Positions 35,755 through 44,144 of a DNA stretch of 64,000 bases are shown one piece after another; positions within the stretch are counted from its first letter, which is position 1; every line of letters starts with the position of its first letter. The stretch is from Ruminococcus sp. (GTDB taxonomy: Bacteria; Bacillota; Clostridia; Oscillospirales; Ruminococcaceae): the NCBI GenBank assembly GCA_017397925.1, contig JAFQHO010000027.1, forward strand, positions 32,931 through 96,930, read 5' to 3'. The position numbers and the translations under genes were made by a program. The notes below the pieces were generated by a model that was not told the DNA's origin, made no database searches, and was given only the letters and a program-made list of their open reading frames with translations.

Positions 35755-36096
35755 TTACCATATCTTCTGCATCTTTTTTGCCATATAGATATATACAGCC
35801 AACAAGATAATCTGGAATATCAAAGAACCTTTTTCCTCTGCAAAAACTAAGGAAATAATATCCAGACAGAGTATGAATATTGCAATTTTCGAACAAGTTC
35901 CGTAATTTCCTCTTAAACCTGTAACTGCCATATAAATTGTAACAGCAGCAGGAATAAGCATAAGAATCATCGTGAAGAACGCAAGTCCTCCCAGTTCTGT
36001 TGCTGAAAATACAAGACCTGTAACAACTGTTATCGCGGCAGGAACAACTGTTGCAACAAGCAGGATGATATTCATCACTTTAAATGCAATTTTCAT
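35755..36096 (-). CDS. Small four-TM membrane protein, unknown
   Basis: 113 residues, almost wholly hydrophobic: membrane segments at about 5-28 (FKVMNIILLVATVVPAAITV), 35-58 (LGGLAFFTMILMLIPAAVTI), 68-83 (CSKIAIFILCLDIISLVF) and 90-106 (LIFQIILLAVYIYMA), with short loops and a basic C-terminus KKMQKIW. No named family is recognised. AAGGGGG precedes the ATG and a consensus promoter lies upstream, so it is expressed on its own. Confidence 0.7.
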   Translation of the reverse strand: MKIAFKVMNIILLVATVVPAAITVVTGLVFSATELGGLAFFTMILMLIPAAVTIYMAVTGLRGNYGTCSKIAIFILCLDIISLVFAEEKGSLIFQIILLAVYIYMAKKMQKIW

Positions 36097-36170
36097 AAAA
36101 TATAACCCCCTTTATCATTTTAGCACCCCACAATACCACATAAAATGACTTTTGTGTGGTACTATAATAA

Positions 36171-36199
36171 ATTGTATCATATTTAACCTAATTTGTCAA
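36171..36199 (-). promoter_or_regulatory. Promoter of the small membrane protein gene, with adjacent inverted repeat
   Basis: Minus strand TTGACA (36199-36194), 17 nt, TACAAT (36176-36171). The inverted repeat TACCACA...TGTGTGGTA (36134-36161) lies just downstream of the -10 and could be an operator. Confidence 0.75.
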
Positions 36200-36232
36200 G
36201 TAGTTCAAATATATGTTTTCACAAAATTTTCA

Positions 36233-36261
36233 TTGACATTAAAAATAATTGGTGATATACT
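36233..36261 (+). promoter_or_regulatory. Promoter of the ABC exporter operon
   Basis: TTGACA (36233-36238), 17 nt, TATACT (36256-36261), 57 nt before the start. Confidence 0.75.
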
Positions 36262-36317
36262 TTTATAGTACGAAAAAACATATTTATACTCTGTATCAGG
36301 AAAGGAGAAGTGATACA

Positions 36318-38054
36318 ATGCTAAAAAAACTTTTGTCCTATGTGGGCAAATACAAAAAAGAGGCTATTCTTTCGCCTTTGTCGATTTTAGGAGAAGTCGC
36401 AATGGAAGTGCTGATACCCTACGTCATGGCTTCTATAATCAACGAGGGTATAAGAAAAGGAAACGTAAAACACGTTGCACTAATGGGCGTTTTAATGGTA
36501 GGAATGGCGCTTATTTCTCTTGCTTTCGGAGCAATTGCAGGTAAATTCAGTGCAGTTGCAGCTGTTGGATTTGCTAAAAATCTCAGAAAGGCACTGTTTG
36601 AAAAGGTACAATCCTTTTCATTCTCAAATGTGGATAAGTTCTCCACTGCATCTCTTACAACAAGACTTACAACAGACGTAACGAATGTTCAGATGTCCTT
36701 TATGATGTTTATCAGGACAGCCGTAAGAGCGCCTATGATGCTTATTTTCGCTCTTATTATGGCTCTTACAACAAATGCAAGACTTTCACTTGTATTTGTA
36801 TGTGCAATTCCTGTACTTGCCGTTGCTATACTTATTATAATGACCCAAGCACATCCCAGATTCAAAAAAATGCTGACTCTATATGATAATATGAACGGCA
36901 GAGTTCAGGAAAATCTCATAGGAATCCGCACAGTAAAGGCTTTTGTCCGCGAGGACTACGAGAAGAAGAAGTTTACCGAAAGCACTGAGGCTGTACGTGC
37001 AGCACAGGTAAACGCTGAAAAGCTTGTTATTATGACAATGCCATTTATGCAGATTTGTATGTACGCAAGTACTATTGCAATCCTCTTTTTCGGCGGTCAT
37101 CTCATTGTGGGCGGTGATATGCTTACAGGTGATTTAACCCAGTTCATTACATATGTGACACAGATACTTATGTCGCTTATGATGCTTTCATTCCTCTTTA
37201 TGATGTTCGTCATTTCAAGAGCATCAATTCAGCGTATTTACGAGGTTCTCACCGAGGAAGTTGATATAGTATCCCCCGAAAACGCTGTTACAGAGGTGAA
37301 AAGCGGCTCTGTAAGCTTTAAGAATGTTTCTTTCAGCTATTTCAAGGATATGAAAAACCTTGCTCTTGAAAAAATCAATCTTGATATAAACTCGGGCGAA
37401 ACTATAGGCATTATCGGCGGAACAGGCTCATCTAAAACAAGCCTTGTACAGCTTATACCACGACTTTATGACACTACAGAAGGTGAAGTCCTTGTAGGCG
37501 GCAGAAATGTCCGTGAATATGACCTTGAAGCCCTCAGAAATCAGGTTGCAATGGTATTGCAGAAGAACGTACTGTTTTCAGGATCTATCAAGGATAACCT
37601 TAAATGGGGAAATGCTGAAGCTACAGATGAGGAAATAATCGAAGCCTGCAAACAGGCCTGCGCCCACGACTTCATTACCTCTTTCCCCGACGGATATGAC
37701 CAGAACCTCGGACAGGGCGGCGTTAACGTATCAGGCGGTCAGAAGCAGAGGCTTTGTATTGCCCGTGCGCTGCTGAAAAAGCCTAAAATCCTCATTCTTG
37801 ACGACTCCACAAGTGCAGTTGACACCGCAACCGACGCAAGTATCAGAAAGACATTTCGCGAAAAGCTCGGAGATGTTACTACATTTATAATAGCACAGCG
37901 AATTTCCTCCGTAAAGGACGCAGACAGAATCATTGTTATGGATGACGGAAAAATCACCGATGTAGGAACTCATACAGAGCTTCTTAAATCAAGCGAAATC
38001 TACCGCGAGGTATATGATTCACAGCAGAAAGGCGGTGACGCAGATGCCTCCTAA
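36318..38054 (+). CDS. ABC exporter half-transporter, degenerate-site subunit
   Basis: 578 residues from ATG 36318 with AAAGGAG upstream; upstream in-frame codons overlap the promoter. Six membrane helices (residues ~15-310) are followed by the ATPase domain: Walker A GGTGSSKTS near 367, signature VSGGQKQRLCIARALL and Walker B ILILDDSTSAVD near 492-499. Asp replaces the usual catalytic Glu, which is how one subunit of heterodimeric exporters (LmrCD, BmrCD, TM287/288 type) differs. It pairs with the next gene, which has the complementary features and overlaps it. The substrate is unknown; drugs, lipids or peptides are typical of the family. Confidence 0.93.
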   Translation: MLKKLLSYVGKYKKEAILSPLSILGEVAMEVLIPYVMASIINEGIRKGNVKHVALMGVLMVGMALISLAFGAIAGKFSAVAAVGFAKNLRKALFEKVQSFSFSNVDKFSTASLTTRLTTDVTNVQMSFMMFIRTAVRAPMMLIFALIMALTTNARLSLVFVCAIPVLAVAILIIMTQAHPRFKKMLTLYDNMNGRVQENLIGIRTVKAFVREDYEKKKFTESTEAVRAAQVNAEKLVIMTMPFMQICMYASTIAILFFGGHLIVGGDMLTGDLTQFITYVTQILMSLMMLSFLFMMFVISRASIQRIYEVLTEEVDIVSPENAVTEVKSGSVSFKNVSFSYFKDMKNLALEKINLDINSGETIGIIGGTGSSKTSLVQLIPRLYDTTEGEVLVGGRNVREYDLEALRNQVAMVLQKNVLFSGSIKDNLKWGNAEATDEEIIEACKQACAHDFITSFPDGYDQNLGQGGVNVSGGQKQRLCIARALLKKPKILILDDSTSAVDTATDASIRKTFREKLGDVTTFIIAQRISSVKDADRIIVMDDGKITDVGTHTELLKSSEIYREVYDSQQKGGDADAS

Positions 38055-39936
38055 GAAGAATATGGCACCCGTACAGAAGCCAAAAGACGTAAAAGCGATA
38101 ATCAAGCGTATTTTCAGTTATATGTACGGCTTTAAACTTAACTTTTTCCTTGTTGTGGCAGGAGTAATATTCAGCGCTCTTGCAGGAATTGCAGGAAATG
38201 CACTGCTTACACCTCTTGTAAACAATATTGAAGATGCCTGCAAAACAGGAACGTGGGATAAAGGTAAATTCATCGGAATACTGGCTTTAATGGGCGGAAT
38301 TTACGTCCTTGGCGCGTTATCATCACTGCTTTTCCAGCGTATGATGATGAAGATTTCCACCACAACCCTTATGCGTATACGTAATGACCTGTTCAATAAA
38401 ATGGAGTCATTGCCTGTAAAATTCTTTGATAAGCACACTCACGGCGAACTTATGTCCCTTTACACCAACGATACGGACACCCTCCGCGAAATGCTCAGCA
38501 ATAGTATTGCCAACGTTATAAGCTCTGCAATTACAATTGTAGGCGTATTTGCTCTTATGGTGGCATATAGCTGGATTTTGACAATTATTGTAATCGTAAT
38601 GCTCTTTATAATAGTAGGAGTTATCGGTGCTATCGGCTCACGCAGCGGCAAAGGCTTTATTGCACAGCAAAAAGCTATCGGTAAAGCTAACGGCTACATA
38701 GAGGAGCTTATTGACGGTCAGAAGGTTGTCAAGGTATTCTGTCACGAAAATGCAGCCAACGAGGAGTTTGACAAGCTGAATAATAAACTTTGCGAGGCGG
38801 CTACCAGGGCTAATACCTTTGCAAATATCCTTATGCCGATTATGAACAATCTGTCCTATCTCCACTATGCGGCAACTGCTATAGTGGGCGGTATTATGGC
38901 TGTAAACGGCTTTGGCGGTATGAATATCGGTAAGCTTATATCTTATCTCCAGTTTACACGACAGTTTGCACAGCCTATTACGCAGGTTTCACAGCAGCTT
39001 AACGCTGTTCTCACTGCCCTTGCAGGTGCAGAGCGTATATTCGCTGTCATTGACGAAGAACCCGAAGCTGACGAGGGATATGTTACCCTTGTAAGCGCAG
39101 TAAGAGGCGCTGACGGCAAGCTTGTGGAATCCGCAGAAAAAACGGGCTTATGGGCGTGGAAGCACCCACATAAGGCTGACGGAACAGTTACTTATGCAGA
39201 GGTAAGAGGTCACGTTGAATTTGACGATGTTGTATTCGGCTATGAGCCTGAAAAAATCGTACTCAATGGCATAAGCCTTTATGCCGACGCAGGGCAAAAA
39301 ATCGCCTTTGTAGGCTCTACAGGCGCAGGTAAAACGACTATAACAAATCTTATCAATCGTTTCTATGATGTTCCCGACGGAAAGATACGCTACGACGGTA
39401 TCAACATCAACAAAATAAAAAAGAGCGATTTAAGACGCTCTCAATCAATAGTATTACAGGATACCCACCTTTTCACAGGCACAGTTATGGACAATATCCG
39501 TTATGGCAAGCTCGATGCAACAGATGAGGAAGTTTACGCAGCGGCTAAGCTTGCAAATGCTCACGGATTTATAACACATCTTGAAAATGGCTATAATACG
39601 ATGCTTACAGCTGACGGAGCAAACCTCTCACAGGGACAAAGACAACTCCTTGCAATTGCAAGAGCAGCTATTGCAAATCCCCCTGTGCTTATCCTTGACG
39701 AAGCCACAAGCTCCATAGACACGCGTACAGAGGCTTTAATCGAAAAGGGTATGGATTCTCTTATGGAGGGACGTACCGTATTTGTAATTGCTCACCGTTT
39801 GTCAACTGTCCGCAACTCAAAGGCGATTATGGTGCTGGAGAATGGTAAGATTATCGAGCGTGGTTCACACGATGACCTTATTGCACAAAAGGGCAAATAC
39901 TATCAGCTTTATACAGGTATGTTTGAGTTGTCGTAA
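38044..39936 (+). CDS. ABC exporter half-transporter, catalytic-site subunit
   Basis: 630 residues from ATG 38044, overlapping the previous gene by 11 nt with AAAGGCGGTGA upstream. Membrane domain ~30-340, then Walker A STGAGKTT, a degenerate signature LSQGQRQLLAIARA and an intact Walker B VLILDEATSSID with the catalytic Glu. The TMD-NBD linker carries a ~50-residue insert (GYVTLVSAVRGADGKLVESA, then KTGLWAWKHPHKADG), seen in this subfamily. The competent ATP site would combine this Walker A/B with the VSGGQ signature of the partner. A terminator follows. Confidence 0.93.
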   Translation: MPPKKNMAPVQKPKDVKAIIKRIFSYMYGFKLNFFLVVAGVIFSALAGIAGNALLTPLVNNIEDACKTGTWDKGKFIGILALMGGIYVLGALSSLLFQRMMMKISTTTLMRIRNDLFNKMESLPVKFFDKHTHGELMSLYTNDTDTLREMLSNSIANVISSAITIVGVFALMVAYSWILTIIVIVMLFIIVGVIGAIGSRSGKGFIAQQKAIGKANGYIEELIDGQKVVKVFCHENAANEEFDKLNNKLCEAATRANTFANILMPIMNNLSYLHYAATAIVGGIMAVNGFGGMNIGKLISYLQFTRQFAQPITQVSQQLNAVLTALAGAERIFAVIDEEPEADEGYVTLVSAVRGADGKLVESAEKTGLWAWKHPHKADGTVTYAEVRGHVEFDDVVFGYEPEKIVLNGISLYADAGQKIAFVGSTGAGKTTITNLINRFYDVPDGKIRYDGININKIKKSDLRRSQSIVLQDTHLFTGTVMDNIRYGKLDATDEEVYAAAKLANAHGFITHLENGYNTMLTADGANLSQGQRQLLAIARAAIANPPVLILDEATSSIDTRTEALIEKGMDSLMEGRTVFVIAHRLSTVRNSKAIMVLENGKIIERGSHDDLIAQKGKYYQLYTGMFELS

Positions 39937-39953
39937 AGTGAATATCTGAAAAA

Positions 39954-39988
39954 TCCCCGATAGACGCAAGTCTTTCGGGGATTTTTTA
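39954..39988. terminator. Bidirectional terminator between the ABC exporter and ankyrin genes
   Basis: AAATCCCCGA-...-TCGGGGATTT followed by TTT, and A/T-rich on the other side. Confidence 0.85.
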
Positions 39989-40348
39989 CAGTTCTACACC
40001 CTTTATAGCCGCCAACTGCCTGCATGACATTCCTGAATTGGCAGACATTTCTTTATCTGCACCATTTTCAAGCAATAAATCTATTATTGTTCTGTCGCCT
40101 TTATAATACCAAATAGCAATCATCAGCGGAGTTTTACCGAAATTATCAGCAATGTTAATATCCGCACCCTTTGACAAAAGTTTTCTTATTATCTCAACTG
40201 AACCGCATTGTACAGCAATATGCAAATAAGAATATCCATTTTTGTCCTTGATATCGACGTTTCCAACCTCGTCAAGTATTTCCAGCGCTTCTTTAGCATG
40301 ACCGTCTACAATTTTATAGAACAACTCATCTCTGCCAAGTCTGTCCAT
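39986..40348 (-). CDS. Ankyrin-repeat protein
   Basis: 120 residues, cytoplasmic. About three ankyrin repeats: an N-cap (DELFYKIVDGHAKEALEILD), then NGYSYLHIAVQCGSVEIIRK followed by LLSKGADINIADN, then FGKTPLMIAIWYYKGDRTII followed by DLLLENGADKEM, and a short final helix. The consensus G-x-TPLxxA and LLxxGADxN are clear. Small single-domain ankyrin proteins next to SUKH genes are commonly found in immunity loci of polymorphic toxin systems, although no toxin is seen here. AAAGGAG precedes the ATG. Confidence 0.85.
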   Translation of the reverse strand: MDRLGRDELFYKIVDGHAKEALEILDEVGNVDIKDKNGYSYLHIAVQCGSVEIIRKLLSKGADINIADNFGKTPLMIAIWYYKGDRTIIDLLLENGADKEMSANSGMSCRQLAAIKGVEL

Positions 40349-40375
40349 TGTAATACTCCTTTATCCAATCCTTTT

Positions 40376-40819
40376 TTATTCCTCCTGCGGTTCGGTTATG
40401 CTGTCTAATAACTCACGGAAAGAACTGCCTACAAATTGCGGTTCATAATCTTCATATTCAAAAGCTGATTCGTGGTCATAGTAAACTATAACAGGCTCAC
40501 CGTCTCCGTTGTTGTAATCAAAGCACCAATAATTTCCAAAAGGATCAGAGCCGAAAGCAATCAGATTTTTACCGCAGTTTTCGCTCACAATTTCAGAATA
40601 TTCAAATATATTCTCGCTGTCGGCTTCATTAATGGATAATAAACTTTCAAATACTCTTTCTTTTCCGCTTACACAAACACAATTTGGTTCGGGATAAGCT
40701 GCATTATACTTTAAAACTAATTCCGAATACTCTTTTGGAAAAGTTACATTAAATTGTTTTTCAGCATAATCCAAATCTGTTTTTGATGTAGGTTCTGACA
40801 AAGTCCAATTAATTTCCAT
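40376..40819 (-). CDS. SMI1/KNR4 (SUKH) family protein, copy A
   Basis: 147 residues. SUKH marks: TSKTDLDYAEKQFNVTFPKE followed by YSELVLKYN, then ILSINEAD-like FESLLSINEADSENIF, the core NLIAFGSDPFGNYWCFDY, and YYDHESAFEYEDYEPQFVGS followed by SFRELLD. GGAGGAATAAAA precedes the ATG. By hand alignment it differs from copy B at 19 of 147 residues, so it is a recent tandem duplicate. Many such proteins neutralise nuclease or deaminase toxins; this is family knowledge, not shown here. Confidence 0.85.
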   Translation of the reverse strand: MEINWTLSEPTSKTDLDYAEKQFNVTFPKEYSELVLKYNAAYPEPNCVCVSGKERVFESLLSINEADSENIFEYSEIVSENCGKNLIAFGSDPFGNYWCFDYNNGDGEPVIVYYDHESAFEYEDYEPQFVGSSFRELLDSITEPQEE

Positions 40820-40821
40820 TT

Positions 40822-41265
40822 TTATTCCTCCTGCGATTCTGTTATATTGTCCAATAATTCACGGAAAGAACTGCATACAAATTGCGGCTCATAATCTTCA
40901 TATTCGAATGCTGATTCGTGGTCATAGTAAACTATAACAGGCTCGTCGTTTCCATTGTTGTAATCAAAGCACCAGTAATTTCCAAAAGGGTCAGAGCCGA
41001 AAGCAATCAGATTTTTACCACAGTTTTCGCTCACAATTTCAGAAAAATTAAATATATTCGTTCTGTCGCTTTCATTAATAGACAACAATCTTTCAAATAC
41101 TCTTTCTCTTCCGTTTACGCAAACACAATTTGGCTCTGCATATGCAAAATTATAATTTAAAACTAGTTCCGAATACTCTTTTGGAAAAGTTACATTAAAT
41201 TGTTTTTCAGCGTAATCCAAATCTGCTTTTGAAGTAGGTGTTGACAAAATCCAATTAATTTCCAT
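40822..41265 (-). CDS. SMI1/KNR4 (SUKH) family protein, copy B
   Basis: 147 residues from ATG 41265, where GGAGGAATAAAA matches copy A's ribosome site exactly; the upstream ATG at 41283 would put that site inside the gene. The sequence parallels copy A (FPKEYSELVLNYNFAYAEPN, GSDPFGNYWCFDYNNGNDEP). Two bases separate it from copy A. Changes cluster in the middle (residues ~37-75), with the C-terminal half nearly constant, as expected if one surface is diversifying. Confidence 0.85.
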   Translation of the reverse strand: MEINWILSTPTSKADLDYAEKQFNVTFPKEYSELVLNYNFAYAEPNCVCVNGRERVFERLLSINESDRTNIFNFSEIVSENCGKNLIAFGSDPFGNYWCFDYNNGNDEPVIVYYDHESAFEYEDYEPQFVCSSFRELLDNITESQEE

Positions 41266-41782
41266 TTTTATTCCTCCGTGCATTAAAATTTTTTATCACA
41301 ATAAAATGCCAATAAAAATTATACAATTATTATAACATTTTTGTTTTAAAAAAGCAAGTATTAAAAGAAAAATTGCTTCCGCCTTTTTATGCAGGTTAAT
41401 ATTTTCTGACATCTGATATCTGACGGTTTGCTTGCGGTGTAACAGATATAGCAAACGACAAAATCTTTTGGCGTTTGCTATTTGCCGATCCGCACGGAGC
41501 AAACTTTAGTTTGCGGATGTGCGAGGCACTTTAAATCATTAATTATAGTGAATGTCAAATTATATTTGACGTTCACTATAATTTACAGTTCCCGTCAGCT
41601 AATGGCTAACGGCTATTGGCTAAAGGCTTGAAATGACGAAATACAGCCATTGCAACCGTTGGTTGACAAATTTCAAAGCGTACTTTATTGACTGCAACGG
41701 GCAAACGTGGTAAAATAAAATCATGGAAAACACGAAGTCGGCATTGTGTGAAAAACAAAACAAATCAAACGGAGGAACTACT
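41266..41782. other. Intergenic region with three consecutive inverted repeats and XRE-gene promoter
   Basis: No credible gene. Inverted repeats: ATAGCAAACG...CGTTTGCTAT (41447-41481), CGCAC-GGA-GCAAACT-tt-AGTTTGC-GGAT-GTGCG (41491-41523) and the near-perfect AATTATAGTGAA...TTCACTATAATT (41541-41584). A heptamer repeat fragment GGCTAACGGCTATTGGCTAA lies near 41601-41625. The promoter TTGACT-17-TAAAAT (41688-41716) follows, with a second TTGACA at 41663. Confidence 0.65.
41688..41716 (+). promoter_or_regulatory. Promoter of the XRE regulator gene
   Basis: TTGACT (41688-41693), 17 nt, TAAAAT (41711-41716). An alternative pair TTGACA (41663-41668) and TATTGA (41686-41691) overlaps it. Confidence 0.6.
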
Positions 41783-42778
41783 ATGATATTAGCGGATAAG
41801 ATTATTGAACTCAGAAAAAAATCGGGAATGACACAGGATGAGCTTGCTGAAAAATTAGGAGTTAGCAGACAGTCTGTTTCAAAGTGGGAGGGCGCCCAGT
41901 CAACTCCCGACCTTAACCGTATACTCAAACTGGCGGAGATTTTTTCCGTCAGCACGGACTTACTTTTAAAAGATGAGCTTGATCTCAATCAGCCTGGGGA
42001 GGAACTGATTATTCAAAATCCTCTCCAAACCCGTGATGAAACCGAGCCGCCTCTCCGTCCCGTGTCAATGGCGGAGGCTGTGGAGTATCTGGAAAAGAAC
42101 AGCAAAAAAGCTCTCTATGTTGCGGCAGGAGTTGCATTGTGCATACTCTCGCCTGTTGCGGCTATACTTTTTGAAATCCTTTTTGAGGATTCAGCTTTGT
42201 CAGAATTAAGTCCCATATTTATGTTTTTATCAGTTGCGGCAGCTGTGGGATTATTTATCTATTCGGGAAGCCTTATGAAAAAGTTTGAGTATATGGAAAA
42301 AGAGTGCCTTGATACGGAATACGGCGTTGACGGAATGGTCAAGGAAAAGCGTGAACGTGACCACTCAAAAAACACATTGCATTTGATTATAGGCGTAATA
42401 CTTTGTATACTTTCAATTGTTCCCACCGTTATCTGCGATATGCTTTTCGGCGGTTCGCCTTTAGAGGATCTGGGTGCAATTTTCATGTTCCTGTTTGTGG
42501 CGGCAGGCGTATTCCTCATTGTAAGGTCAAGTATAACCAATGAAGGCTATGAGGTGCTTTTAGAGGAAGAAAAATACAACCGTGAGAAGAAAACGAGAAC
42601 AAAAAAAGCTGTAGGCAAATCCGCAGCTGTTATGGTAATTTACTGGTCAATCGTTACTGCTTTGTACCTCGGCTATAGTTTCATCACTTTCAACTGGCAT
42701 ATCAGCTGGGTAATCTGGGTTATAGCGGCTGTTCTTTCGCCTGCGGTGGTTATTATTGCAAGTGCAATAATAAAATAA
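41783..42778 (+). CDS. Membrane-anchored XRE-family regulator
   Basis: 331 residues from ATG 41783 (ACGGAGG upstream); the earlier in-frame ATG 41723 lies 7 nt after the -10 and lacks a ribosome site. Residues ~5-60 are a helix-turn-helix of the XRE class (KIIELRKKSGMTQDELAEKL, GVSRQSVSKWEGAQSTPDL). After a linker there are six membrane segments. Segments 1-2 (CILSPVAAILFEILF ... LSPIFMFLSVAAAVG) and 3-4 (CILSIVPTVICDMLF ... LGAIFMFLFVAAGVF) are an internal duplication. Such fusions suggest a regulator that senses the membrane. The target is unknown; the alpha/beta hydrolase gene downstream is a candidate. Confidence 0.85.
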   Translation: MILADKIIELRKKSGMTQDELAEKLGVSRQSVSKWEGAQSTPDLNRILKLAEIFSVSTDLLLKDELDLNQPGEELIIQNPLQTRDETEPPLRPVSMAEAVEYLEKNSKKALYVAAGVALCILSPVAAILFEILFEDSALSELSPIFMFLSVAAAVGLFIYSGSLMKKFEYMEKECLDTEYGVDGMVKEKRERDHSKNTLHLIIGVILCILSIVPTVICDMLFGGSPLEDLGAIFMFLFVAAGVFLIVRSSITNEGYEVLLEEEKYNREKKTRTKKAVGKSAAVMVIYWSIVTALYLGYSFITFNWHISWVIWVIAAVLSPAVVIIASAIIK

Positions 42779-42795
42779 TTTGTTTAAACTGTATA

Positions 42796-42824
42796 TTGAA
42801 TTATTTTTTCAATTGTGGTATAAT
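42796..42824 (+). promoter_or_regulatory. Promoter of the alpha/beta hydrolase gene
   Basis: TTGAAT (42796-42801), 17 nt, TATAAT (42819-42824). Confidence 0.75.
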
Positions 42825-42858
42825 GATATATCATTGCGAATGTTGGAGGATTTAACAA

Positions 42859-43941
42859 ATGGCAAGGAAAAAAATGAAAAAAGGGCTTAAAATCACATTA
42901 ATTATACTGGGAATTTTACTTGCATTGATTATCGCGGCTTTGCTTATTGCACCGAAAATGATCGTAAAAACCATTTACAAGCAGAATTTCGGTACACGTT
43001 TCACATCATTTGAACCATATTGCAGGGATATAGCAGAATTTGACGGACTTGAACGGGAAAAACACGTATTCACCTCAAATGAGGGGCAGAAAATTACAGG
43101 CTATGTCTACAAAAAGGGCGATACTGAGCCAAAGGGACTTATTGTACTTGCCCACGGTTTTGGCGGCGGCGGTCATTGCAGTTATATGGATGTTGCTGAT
43201 TATTTTGCATCAAACGGCTACAATGTTTTCGCCTATGACGCAACAGGCAATGATGAAAGTGAGGGCGAAAGTGTAAAGGGCTTGCCTCAGGGAGTTATTG
43301 ACCTTGACTATGCCTTGAACTACATAAAAGCTGACGAGGAATTATCAGATTTACCCCTTATGCTCTGGGGACACAGCTGGGGCGGATATTCTGTTTGCTC
43401 CGTGTCAAAGCTTCACCCTGAAATTGAGGGTATTATTTCCGTTGCAGGTTTCAATTCCTCTCTTGATATGATTGAGAATGTAGGCAGAGGTATGGCAGGA
43501 GATGCAATTGATTATGCTATGCCGATTTTTGAGGATTTGGAAAAGGATAAATTCGGGGATTTTGCCACAATGACTGCCCTTGAAGGCCTTGAACAGTCAA
43601 CAGCAGATGTGCTGATTTATCACAGCGCTGATGATGATATGATTCCAATTGAACTCAGTTATGACAAATATTATGAGAAATTTGCGGATAATGAAAGATT
43701 TACTTTCGTCCGATTTGAGGATAGAGGACATAATCATATATTCAATTCAGCTGATGGGCTTAAATACAGGGATGAAGTCGAAGCGGAATATGATGAATAC
43801 TGTAAGGAGATAGGCGAGTTTTACTTTACAGGTGAAATGCATACTGAATTTGTAAAAGAAAATGTTGACAAAATGAAATTTTTTGAGCTTGACAGCGAAA
43901 CAATGGCGCAGATGCTTGAATTTTATGACAACTGTATATAG
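42859..43941 (+). CDS. Membrane-anchored alpha/beta hydrolase
   Basis: 360 residues. A basic start (ARKKMKKGLK) and one membrane helix (about 11-32, ITLIILGILLALIIAALLIA) anchor the protein with the catalytic domain probably outside. The oxyanion region is LAHGFGGGG and the nucleophile elbow GHSWGG places Ser at residue 173; the acid is likely in HSADDDMIP and the His in EDRGHNHIFN. These are the marks of the alpha/beta hydrolase fold with a monoacylglycerol-lipase or peptidase-like layout. A C-terminal extension (about 310-360) is specific to this protein. The substrate is unknown. GGAGG precedes the ATG. Confidence 0.85.
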   Translation: MARKKMKKGLKITLIILGILLALIIAALLIAPKMIVKTIYKQNFGTRFTSFEPYCRDIAEFDGLEREKHVFTSNEGQKITGYVYKKGDTEPKGLIVLAHGFGGGGHCSYMDVADYFASNGYNVFAYDATGNDESEGESVKGLPQGVIDLDYALNYIKADEELSDLPLMLWGHSWGGYSVCSVSKLHPEIEGIISVAGFNSSLDMIENVGRGMAGDAIDYAMPIFEDLEKDKFGDFATMTALEGLEQSTADVLIYHSADDDMIPIELSYDKYYEKFADNERFTFVRFEDRGHNHIFNSADGLKYRDEVEAEYDEYCKEIGEFYFTGEMHTEFVKENVDKMKFFELDSETMAQMLEFYDNCI

Positions 43942-44099
43942 GGCATCTCTAAAAACCCCCTTTTGAGAAAAAACAGCTATGCACGACATCTGCTGCGTCA
44001 ACCTCCCTTGGAGTGCGAAAGCACGCCTTCGGAAGGTTTCCTTGCAGCTGCCGCACCTATCTGTTTTTTCTTTAATCAAACGAGCTTTTAGAGATGCCC
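43941..44099. mobile_element. MITE-like element A (159 bp)
   Basis: Perfect 14-bp terminal inverted repeats GGGCATCTCTAAAA / TTTTAGAGATGCCC. An inner pair AGAAAAAACAG / CTGTTTTTTCT is nested inside. The flanks are TATA and TACA, a possible 4-bp target duplication with one mismatch. No coding capacity. The ends resemble those of element D at 63446-63609. Confidence 0.8.
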
Positions 44100-44107
44100 T
44101 ACAATAA

Positions 44108-44142
44108 AAATTGCCCCACAGTTTTGGCTGCGGGGCAATTTT
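44108..44142. terminator. Bidirectional terminator before the CPBP gene
   Basis: AAATTGCCCC-aCAG-ttttgg-CTGc-GGGGCAATTTT. It serves the CPBP gene on the minus strand and can also stop readthrough from the hydrolase. Confidence 0.85.
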
Positions 44143-44144
44143 GT

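Noticed and set aside
41296-41502. 68-residue minus-strand ORF
   Set aside because: Falls on inverted repeats in a non-coding region.
43941-44099. Complete insertion sequence
   Set aside because: Only 159 bp with no transposase; called MITE-like instead.
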